A stretch of DNA of 5,912 nt from a bacterium (GTDB lineage: Bacteria > Planctomycetota > J058 > JAJDCP01), in assembly GCA_030428695.1 (NCBI GenBank), contig JAUIEM010000500.1, positions 1 to 5,912 of the forward strand, written 5' to 3'. Made by a program: the position numbers and the translations under genes. Below the pieces are notes generated by a model. It saw only the letters and a list, made by a program, of their open reading frames with translations. It was not told the origin of the DNA and did not search any database. Within the stretch, counting starts at the first letter, position 1. The number at the start of each line of letters is the position of its first letter. Below, piece after piece: positions 1 to 5,775 of the stretch.

Positions 1-1
1 G

Positions 2-136
2 GATCACGTGCCCCATCGTGTCGAGGCCGACGACGTCCGCCGTGCGGAAGGTTCCGGACTTGGCACGACCGAGTCGCGCGCCGGTGAGATCGTCGACGAT
101 ATCGTAGGACAGTCCGTGCGCCTCGGCCTCCGCGAT
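2..136 (-). other. 3-hydroxyacyl-CoA dehydrogenase-like coding fragment joined in frame to a kinase N-lobe
   Basis: Read on the minus strand, residues ~450-491 of the upstream frame end in DLTGARLGRAKSGTFRTADV followed by VGLDTMGHVI. This is the typical signature of the C-terminal (3HCDH) domain of 3-hydroxyacyl-CoA dehydrogenases, fatty-acid beta-oxidation enzymes, whose usual form is VDALTGP.(I/L)GRPKSATFRTAD(V/L)VGLDT. The NAD-binding Rossmann domain that should come before it is absent; kinase hinge sequence stands there instead. A or T occurs in the third codon position in 7 of 42 codons (450-491), against 2 of 91 codons in the kinase lobe (359-449). The exact join cannot be placed better than about bases 116-142. 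It could be an assembly chimera, a deletion or recombination fusion, or, less likely, a true fused gene. Confidence 0.75.
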
Positions 137-1474
137 CGTGCGCCCTTTGACGTACTCCATCGCGAAGTAGGGCCGGCCGGTCTTCTCGTGCAGCCCGACG
201 GTGTAGATCTGCACGACGTTCGGATGCACCAGGCTCGCCGCGGTGCGGGCCTCGGACAGGATGCGCGCGGCGTGGGCGTCGTCGCCGCGGGCCGGGCCGA
301 GCACCTTCAGGGCGACCTTGCGCTTGAGGGAGATCTGGGTCGCGAGGTAGACGGTGCCCATCCCGCCCTTGCCGAGCTTCTGCTCGATCAAGAAGTCGTC
401 GATGCGCTCGAGCTTCTCGAGCACCGACGCCGGGACCGTCGCCGCGACCTCCTTGGACGCGTGGCGGGCGACCGCGGCGAGCAGCTCTTCCTTGCTGACG
501 GGCTTGCGGAGGAACTCGCGGCCGCCGAGCTTCTCGGCGAGGGCCCGCGCCTCCTCGCTCGAAGAGGCGAACAGCACCGGGGTGGACAGGCCGGACATGC
601 GGACGTTGTCGAACAGCTGCAGCTGCTCGAGACGTCCGGGATGGAGCCCGCACAGGACCAGCGCGTAGCTCTGCCTCTTGGTCAGCGGCAGCAGGGCCTC
701 GATGCCCTCGTCGGCCGTCGTGATGCGGTAGCCTTCCTTCTTCAGGGCGGAAGCGGCCCAGTACAGGAAGGCGTCGTCCTCGTCGACGATCAATACCGCG
801 CCCTTCATCACCGAGCTGTCCGCGTCGAGCAGGTCGGCGAGGGGGTCGGCCAGGGGGTCGGCCAGGGAATCCTTCTCGAGCTCGGCGGAGTCGAAGCTCG
901 GAGGGGCGAACTCCCCCGTCTTGCGCTTCATGGTGGGCGGCTGCTGGCTCGACGGTTGCTGCGGCGCCTCGCGGGCGGGCAGCTGACGGGCAGTGCGGCG
1001 GCGCGGACGCGGCGGCTCGCTCTCGACCGCGAGCTGCTCGATCAGCTGCACCGCGATCTTCTCGGTCGCGTGGTCCTTGTCGCTCTCCTGGTCGAAGTCG
1101 GTGTCCCAGGCCTCGGCCTCGGGAGGCAGCGTCAGCTCGCCGCTGTCGCCGCGCTTGCGCGGCGCGCCGACGTCGTCGCTGCCGCCGGAGATACAGGCCT
1201 CGGTGCGCGCGAAGCGCAGCGCCATGCCTTCGCGCAGGCGCACCCACGAGGGTCCGATGCGCTTGCCGTCGACGCGCGTGCCGTTGGTGCTGTTGCGGTC
1301 GGCGATCCAGAGCTTGCCGTTCTTGCTCAGGATCCGGGCGTGGTTCCAGGAGATGCCGGCATCTTCGAGCACCAGCTCGGAGGTCGGACGCTTGCCGATG
1401 TCGGTCTTGTCGCCCAGCGGGACGCGGCGTCCGCGAGCGATCCCGCTGAGGATCTCCAGGAATTGGTCAGACAT
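2..1474 (-). CDS. FHA - degenerate receiver - Ser/Thr kinase N-lobe protein, 3' end anomalous and cut by window edge
   Basis: A signalling protein of at least 491 residues. An FHA domain spans residues ~5-95, with IGKR (26-29), SWNHARI (42-48) and NSTNGT (61-66), matching the phosphothreonine-binding G..S..H..N pattern. Residues ~96-222 are a Pro/Arg-rich linker. A receiver-like domain (~223-340) keeps the acidic pair D231/E232, S304 and K324-P325, but the phospho-acceptor position is Gly276 (context LVLCGLHPG). A Ser/Thr kinase N-lobe follows: Gly loop GKGGMGTV (368-375), Lys390, Glu408 and hinge MEYVKG (439-444). No HRD, DFG or APE motif follows. From about residue 450 the sequence is instead like the C-terminal domain of 3-hydroxyacyl-CoA dehydrogenase (GRAKSGTFRTADVVGLDT). 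As written, the kinase could not be active. The start at 1474 is chosen because the FHA fold begins there and AAGGAG lies 14 bases upstream, a rather long spacing. Domain calls are confident; the final ~45 residues probably do not belong to this gene. Confidence 0.9.
   Translation of the reverse strand, partial: MSDQFLEILSGIARGRRVPLGDKTDIGKRPTSELVLEDAGISWNHARILSKNGKLWIADRNSTNGTRVDGKRIGPSWVRLREGMALRFARTEACISGGSDDVGAPRKRGDSGELTLPPEAEAWDTDFDQESDKDHATEKIAVQLIEQLAVESEPPRPRRRTARQLPAREAPQQPSSQQPPTMKRKTGEFAPPSFDSAELEKDSLADPLADPLADLLDADSSVMKGAVLIVDEDDAFLYWAASALKKEGYRITTADEGIEALLPLTKRQSYALVLCGLHPGRLEQLQLFDNVRMSGLSTPVLFASSSEEARALAEKLGGREFLRKPVSKEELLAAVARHASKEVAATVPASVLEKLERIDDFLIEQKLGKGGMGTVYLATQISLKRKVALKVLGPARGDDAHAARILSEARTAASLVHPNVVQIYTVGLHEKTGRPYFAMEYVKGRTIAEAEAHGLSYDIVDDLTGARLGRAKSGTFRTADVVGLDTMGHVI
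829..864 (-). repeat. 12-bp tandem repeat coding LADP units
   Basis: Two exact copies of a 12-bp unit (GGGGGTCGGCCA on the plus strand, 841-852 and 853-864) sit beside a third, diverged copy (829-840). In the minus-strand protein they encode LADPLADPLAD (residues 204-214), within the acidic linker just before the receiver domain. This is most likely a slippage-prone linker with no independent function. Confidence 0.6.
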
Positions 1475-1504
1475 CCGGCGTCCCGACTCTCCTTCGAGAG
1501 GCTC

Positions 1505-1513
1505 AGTATAGCA
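1505..1513 (-). promoter_or_regulatory. Possible extended -10 promoter element for the FHA-receiver-kinase gene
   Basis: On the minus strand this reads TGCTATACT: TATACT matches the bacterial -10 consensus at five of six positions and is preceded by the TGn extension. It lies about 30 bases upstream of the chosen start codon at 1474. No convincing -35 box is seen at 17-18 bases; CTTTCG (1536-1531) lies 20 bases away. It stands out as an AT-rich spot in a GC-rich gap between divergent genes, but this is a motif match only. Confidence 0.4.
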
Positions 1514-1644
1514 TCCCCGGCCCGCGCAGGCGAAAGCCGGTGAGCAGCCCGTCGCGCCCCCGCTCCGGGAGGTTCCCCGCGGACGTACGCGGATGGCGCG
1601 CTCCGTCGTCCGAAAAACTTCCACCGGCATCGCGGGCGCTCGCC

Positions 1645-1653
1645 TGCTATGCT
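1645..1653 (+). promoter_or_regulatory. Possible extended -10 promoter element for the pseudokinase-kinase gene
   Basis: The plus-strand sequence TGCTATGCT resembles an extended -10 box (TGn followed by TATGCT, four of six matches to TATAAT). It is 54 bases upstream of the ATG at 1708 and follows a locally AT-rich stretch, CGAAAAACTT (1611-1620). No good -35 hexamer lies at the standard distance. It mirrors the minus-strand box (TGCTATACT) closely, so the same sigma factor may read both. Confidence 0.35.
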
Positions 1654-1694
1654 ACGGCTGTACAACCGAAAGCCGCGCCCACCTCAGGGTGTTT

Positions 1695-1700
1695 GGGGAG
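1695..1700 (+). promoter_or_regulatory. Ribosome binding site deciding the start at 1708
   Basis: GGGGAG lies seven bases before ATG 1708. It supports that codon over the more upstream in-frame ATG at 1540, which would add 56 low-complexity residues and run through the promoter-like region. Confidence 0.65.
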
Positions 1701-1707
1701 ACACTCG

Positions 1708-4425
1708 ATGGCCTTGGCCTACGCCTTCAGCACGTTCTCCGCGGAGCACGGGCTGCAAGCCAACCCCGGCGACATCATCTTCCTCTCGACGGGGCGCAAG
1801 GGCCGCAGCGCCAGCCTCGACCTGCTCGAGCAGAAGGAGCGCGCGCTGCGCTGGGGAAAGGGCACGCCACAGCGGATCATCATCCCCCTCAGCGAGCACC
1901 GGCCGAACCTCGACGACATGCTCGGCGCGGCGATGCTGCGCCTGTGGTCGGCGAAGAAGCTCGCCCCCGAAGAGCTGCGCAGCTTCGCCGAGTACGCCGC
2001 GAACGCCCGCCACGGGCTGTGCTTTCCGAGCCTGAGCCTGGTGCGCTCGCTGCAGGGCATCTTCCTCGCGATCCGGGCCCTGGCCTGGCGCGACGACCCC
2101 GAGCGCCAGAGCCGCGAGGCCGCCAACGCCTTCCTGACCCGCTGGTTCGCGGTCGAGCGGGTGATCGTCAAGGCCGCCCGCGCCGGCAGCACACCCCACA
2201 CCACCGCCCTGTTCGACGGCCCGGGCTTCCTCCCCGAGCGCGCCTTCCTCGCGCGCGACCGCGCCGCCTTCCGCGACGACCTCGAGCGCGGCCGGCTGTG
2301 GGTGCTGCCCGACGGGCGCTGCGGCATGCTGCTGCGCGAGCCGCGCAGCCAGCTCCCGCGCCACTGGCTGCGCTGCGAGGCCCGCGCGAGCCGCGACGGG
2401 CGCTTCGCCTTCCTCGCCTGCCATCAGCAGGGCCGCTGGACCGTGGAGAGCGACCCCCTCGGCAGCTTGCCGCTGCAGACGCTGCACGAGTACCTGCGGC
2501 GCAGCCACCCGGGGTGGGGGCACGAGCGCCGGCCCGACGGCTCCGAGCGGCTGTCCTGTCAGGGCAACGACGAGCTCGAGCAGCTCTGCGGTGACGCGTT
2601 CGCGGCGACCTTCGACGCGCGCCGCGCGCTGTCCGCCCTCGAGCCGGACTACGAGCGGCTGACCACCGGCTGGCCCTTCCCCGGGCTGCGCGAGGTCAGC
2701 CTGACCGACGGGGCCGAAGGCAGCTGGCTGGCGCGCACCGCCCGCAACGAGGTCGTCAGCGCTTCGGTGTACGGCCTGCACCTGCCCGGCGTCGGCCTCG
2801 AGGAGGCGCGCGAGCTGCTTCCCCATCTCGAGGGCACGCAGGATGCCCGCTGCGAGAGGGTCGTGGTCCTCGGCCGCGAGCTGCGGGCGACCTGGGAGGG
2901 GCGCTCGCTGTCGGCGCTGGTCTCGAGCTACTGGTCCGTGCAGTCGCTGGCGACCTGGCGGGGTAGCCGGAACAACATCGGGCTGAACCAGCTGATCGCG
3001 CTGTTCTCGGACATCGCCGAGGGGCTCGCCTTCTACCACGACCTCGGCTTCACCTTCGACGACCTGTGCCCCGAGCGGGTGCTGGTCAAGCTCGAGGGAG
3101 GCGTCTTCCGCGCCCGGCTCGACGTCCCCTCGTGGGCGCTGGGCCGGTCGGTGCAGGAGGACGCGCGCTGCTACCTGTTCGACTCCGGCGAGAGCTCCCC
3201 GCGGGCCGATCAGCGGGCGCTGCTCGTGCTGCTCCTGTACCTGATCTACGGCGAGCTGCCCGAGCCGCTCGCGAACGCCGACGGCAGCGGGCTCGCCCCG
3301 GACGTGCTCGACGTCGCCGAGCAGAAGCGGCTGGTCGAGGACACGGACAGCCGCTGGTACCGCGAGCTGCGGGAGCTGCTCGAGAAGTGCTGGAAGTCGC
3401 CGAAGGTCGCGCCCGAGCGCATCGCCGACGCCTTCGCCCGCATCACCGAGGACGTGATCCCGACCATCGTCGTCGATCCCGGGCCGAGCACGCGGCACTC
3501 CTCCCACTCTGCCGTCGACACCACCGAGCTGCCGCCCGAAGAGGCGCCGCGCGACGAAGGCTACACCCTCGGCAACGTCACCCTGCACGAGAAGCTCGCG
3601 ACCGGCGGCTTCGCCGACGTCTACCTCGGCTACCACAACAAGATGCACACCGAGGTCGCGGTCAAGGTCCTGTCGAAGCGCGGCATGGAGCAGGAAGCCT
3701 CCGTCGTCGACCGCTTCGTCAACGAGGCGCTGCTCTGCGCGAAGATCGACAGCCCGCACCTGGTGCGGGTGTACGAGGTCAATGAGGACAAAGGCCTGCA
3801 CTTCCTCGTGATGGAGTTCATCGATGGCTGGACGGCCCACTCCATCCTCGCCAAGATCGTGCAGAAGGGCTACAAGGGCCTGACCGAGAACCTCTGCCTG
3901 TGCATCGGCGAGGCCTGCGCCCGCGGCCTCGGCGACCTGCACCGCCACAACGTGATCCACCGCGACGTCAAGCCGGCGAACATCATGATCCCGAAGACCG
4001 CGGGGAACCGCCCGGACGTGCTCGCCGCCAAGCTGATCGACCTCGGCCTCGCCAAGGAGCCGCAGCTCGGCCTGACCACGACCGGCGTCAGCTTCGGCAC
4101 CCTCGGCTTCATGCCGCCCGAGCAGGTCGACGACGCCAAGGACGTCGTGCCCGCCACCGACGTGTTCGGCCTCGCGGCGACGATGTACCAGCTCCTGACC
4201 GCGCGCCAGCCGTTCGAGGGCGAGACCCCCGCGGACATCGTCGCGAGCACGATGGACGGCACCTACATCCCGGTCGAAGAGGTCCGCCCCGACGTCTCCC
4301 ACGCGACCTGCCAGATGATCGCGACCGCGCTGGCGACGCACCCCGCCGACCGCTATCGCGACGGCTACGAGATGTTCGAGGTGCTGCGCGGGATCCGCAA
4401 CCAGCTGCGGCGCTCGCGCAAGTAA
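1708..4425 (+). CDS. Three-part protein: unrecognised N-terminal domain, pseudokinase, active Ser/Thr protein kinase
   Basis: A 905-residue, probably cytosolic signalling protein; no signal peptide or membrane segment is visible. Residues 1-310 form a domain I cannot name; it contains a conserved-looking EHRPNLDD (63-70). Residues ~318-580 look like a kinase fold that has lost catalysis: LTDGAEGS (332-339) in place of the Gly loop, no VAIK lysine (VVSAS, 349-353), FDDLCPERVLV (450-460) where HRDLKPENVLV is expected, and DVP (472-474) for DFG. A Ser/Thr/Pro-rich linker (~582-617) leads to a full Hanks-type kinase (~619-890): Gly loop TGGFADVY (632-639), Lys653, Glu673, HRDVKPAN (751-758), DLG (778-780) and GTLGFMPPEQ (797-806). 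This domain should phosphorylate Ser/Thr residues. DLG and PPE are mild variants of DFG and APE. No sensor domain follows the kinase, so input probably comes through the N-terminal domain or pseudokinase. It is divergent from the FHA-kinase gene. Kinase call very sure; pseudokinase fairly sure. Confidence 0.93.
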   Translation: MALAYAFSTFSAEHGLQANPGDIIFLSTGRKGRSASLDLLEQKERALRWGKGTPQRIIIPLSEHRPNLDDMLGAAMLRLWSAKKLAPEELRSFAEYAANARHGLCFPSLSLVRSLQGIFLAIRALAWRDDPERQSREAANAFLTRWFAVERVIVKAARAGSTPHTTALFDGPGFLPERAFLARDRAAFRDDLERGRLWVLPDGRCGMLLREPRSQLPRHWLRCEARASRDGRFAFLACHQQGRWTVESDPLGSLPLQTLHEYLRRSHPGWGHERRPDGSERLSCQGNDELEQLCGDAFAATFDARRALSALEPDYERLTTGWPFPGLREVSLTDGAEGSWLARTARNEVVSASVYGLHLPGVGLEEARELLPHLEGTQDARCERVVVLGRELRATWEGRSLSALVSSYWSVQSLATWRGSRNNIGLNQLIALFSDIAEGLAFYHDLGFTFDDLCPERVLVKLEGGVFRARLDVPSWALGRSVQEDARCYLFDSGESSPRADQRALLVLLLYLIYGELPEPLANADGSGLAPDVLDVAEQKRLVEDTDSRWYRELRELLEKCWKSPKVAPERIADAFARITEDVIPTIVVDPGPSTRHSSHSAVDTTELPPEEAPRDEGYTLGNVTLHEKLATGGFADVYLGYHNKMHTEVAVKVLSKRGMEQEASVVDRFVNEALLCAKIDSPHLVRVYEVNEDKGLHFLVMEFIDGWTAHSILAKIVQKGYKGLTENLCLCIGEACARGLGDLHRHNVIHRDVKPANIMIPKTAGNRPDVLAAKLIDLGLAKEPQLGLTTTGVSFGTLGFMPPEQVDDAKDVVPATDVFGLAATMYQLLTARQPFEGETPADIVASTMDGTYIPVEEVRPDVSHATCQMIATALATHPADRYRDGYEMFEVLRGIRNQLRRSRK

Positions 4426-4435
4426 GGCGCCGTCG

Positions 4436-4570
4436 GGGAACAAATCCTTGTTTTCGGTGAGGGATCGTCGTCGATGGCAAGGAGCGAGGAGCTCGCATAC
4501 GGGCTGTATTCGGGCGACGAGCGACGCAGCCAGCGGCGACGAGGGCCAGCGAAAACGAGGATTGGTTCCC
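4436..4570. repeat. 135-bp segment bounded by 20-21 bp imperfect inverted repeats
   Basis: The left arm (4437-4456), read on the minus strand, is CGAAAACAAGGATTTGTTCC. The right arm (4550-4569), on the plus strand, is CGAAAACGAGGATTGGTTCC. They match at 18 of 20 bases, plus one more pair at the outer edge (4436/4570). About 93 bases lie between the arms. The arms are more AT-rich than their surroundings. The left arm is in the short gap after the kinase stop; the right arm is inside the next reading frame, coding KTRIGS (27-32). This could be a small non-autonomous mobile or repeat element, or a long-looped hairpin that ends transcription after the kinase gene. No target-site duplication was clear. 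Confidence 0.6.
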
Positions 4571-5775
4571 TGGCAGCGCCTGGCGTGGCCAGCGACGCGC
4601 CAGGCGGGGAGGCGGCCCCGGCGGACAGTCCGTTCGGGGAGAAGCGCAGCTTCAGCGCCCTCCGCCGCCGCGCCCGCGCCAGCCTCGAGGCGAACCTCAT
4701 CGCCCATCGCCAGGGCCCCTTCCTGCGCGCCGGCGGCCACCAGTTCCGCACCCTGTGGACCCGCGACTTCTGCTTCGCCGCCCGCGGCCTGCTCGCCCTC
4801 GGCCAGTTCGACGCGGTCCGCGCCCAGCTCGAGGCGCTGCTCCGGCGTCGGCGCGGCGACGGGCTGGTCGCCCGCGGCCTCGACTCCCTGCCGCCGCCGC
4901 TGCGGGTGGTGCTCGCCGGGGCGGGTGTGTATCCGCCGCTGTCGCGCCTGCACCCGGAGTTCCACGGCGAGCATGGCACGCTCGCGATCGACTCCAACGC
5001 CCTGGTCGTGCTGCTCGCCCTCGACTGGGCGGAGGCGACCGGAGAGCGGCGCTGGCTGGAGCGCTGGCGGCCCGCCCTGCGGCAGCTGCTCGGCTTCTAC
5101 GAGCGCTTCCGCCGCGGTGGCCTGATCCAGCAACCGGCCTTCTCCGACTGGCAGGACAGCGTGCGGCGCGTCGGGGCGAGCTTCTACACCAACCTGCTCG
5201 TGCACCGCGCGCGGCAGCGCCTGGGGACGGCAGGGGAGGCGGTGGAAGCAGAACGCGCGCTGCTCGAGCGGCGCTTCCGCGACCCGGAGAGCGGCCTGTT
5301 TCGCTCGCTGGAGGGGCGCCCGGAGATCTCCGTCGACGGCCCCCTGCTCGCCCTCGCCCTCGGCTGGATCGCCCCGGACTCCGCCGCCGGCCGCGCGCTC
5401 TTCGCCTCTCTCTGCGCCCACCCGGTCTGGGGCCAGCGCGGGCTGCCGCGGGCGAGCTGGCCGGACTGGCCGGCCGCGGAGATCAGCTGGACGACCCGCC
5501 TGGTCGGGTTGCGCCACTACCACGACGAGCTGGTCTGGTCGTGGCTGTGCGCCCTCGCCGCGACGGTCGCCTGCAAGGTCGGCGAGCGCGACGAGGCGGA
5601 GCGCATCCTCGACCACCTCGACGCCCTGGTCGAACGGGACGGCGCGGTCGTCGAGCTCTACGGCGCCCACGCCCCCTGGCCGGCCTTTGAGACACGCTTC
5701 TACCGCGCCGAGCGGCCCTTCAGCTGGGGGGCCGGCATGCTGGTGGAGGCGCTGGAGCTGTGGGGGGCGGGGTGA
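4474..5775 (+). CDS. Putative (alpha/alpha)6-barrel glycosidase-like protein (debranching enzyme/invertase type)
   Basis: A 433-residue protein without a clear signal peptide. Helical repeats and aromatic/acidic motifs resemble the catalytic barrels of amylo-alpha-1,6-glucosidase, GH63 and GH100 enzymes: LWTRDFCFA (94-102; Asp98 a candidate catalytic acid), IDSNAL (172-177), FSDWQDS (223-229), SFYTNLLVHRA (236-246), EISWTTRL (336-343), YHDELVWSW (349-357) and RPFSWGAG (414-421). It would act on an alpha-glucoside or similar sugar; the substrate cannot be told. The length fits a single barrel like GH100. The start is uncertain. ATG 4474 has GAGGGA nine bases upstream, but residues 1-32 come from the inverted-repeat segment and residues 33-56 look unstructured; family-like sequence begins near 58 (RSFSALRRRARASLEANL). 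GTG 4585 is an in-frame alternative without a visible ribosome site. It lies 48 bases after the kinase gene, so may share its transcript unless the hairpin blocks it. Confidence 0.7.
   Translation: MARSEELAYGLYSGDERRSQRRRGPAKTRIGSLAAPGVASDAPGGEAAPADSPFGEKRSFSALRRRARASLEANLIAHRQGPFLRAGGHQFRTLWTRDFCFAARGLLALGQFDAVRAQLEALLRRRRGDGLVARGLDSLPPPLRVVLAGAGVYPPLSRLHPEFHGEHGTLAIDSNALVVLLALDWAEATGERRWLERWRPALRQLLGFYERFRRGGLIQQPAFSDWQDSVRRVGASFYTNLLVHRARQRLGTAGEAVEAERALLERRFRDPESGLFRSLEGRPEISVDGPLLALALGWIAPDSAAGRALFASLCAHPVWGQRGLPRASWPDWPAAEISWTTRLVGLRHYHDELVWSWLCALAATVACKVGERDEAERILDHLDALVERDGAVVELYGAHAPWPAFETRFYRAERPFSWGAGMLVEALELWGAG

Larger units (their letters stand above)
1475..1707. promoter_or_regulatory. 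Divergent intergenic region between two kinase genes
   Basis: These 233 bases separate the outward-facing starts of the FHA-receiver-kinase gene and the pseudokinase-kinase gene. An open frame runs through part of it on the plus strand, upstream of 1708, but its translation is low-complexity and overlaps both promoter-like boxes, so it is treated as non-coding. A short inverted pair, CCGCG...CGCGG (about 1577-1592), could be an operator half-site pair but may be chance at this GC content. The arrangement would allow shared control of both genes. Confidence 0.6.

Noticed and set aside
8..1543. A 511-codon open frame on the plus strand opposite the FHA-receiver-kinase gene
   Set aside because: The minus strand carries clear FHA, receiver and kinase motifs in order; the plus-strand translation has none and is a GC-driven shadow.
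1540..1707. N-terminal extension of the pseudokinase-kinase gene to ATG 1540
   Set aside because: The extra 56 residues are low-complexity and overlap promoter-like boxes; ATG 1708 has GGGGAG at a good distance.
4039..4047. DLG in place of DFG as a sign that the second kinase is inactive
   Set aside because: The Asp is kept, DLG occurs in active bacterial Ser/Thr kinases, and HRD, the catalytic Lys, the helix-C Glu and the activation segment are all present.
4448..5125. Overlapping plus-strand frame over the start of the glycosidase-like gene
   Set aside because: The translation is rich in Ser/Ala/Arg/Pro with no motifs, while the frame from 4474 carries the TRDF and SDWQDS motifs.
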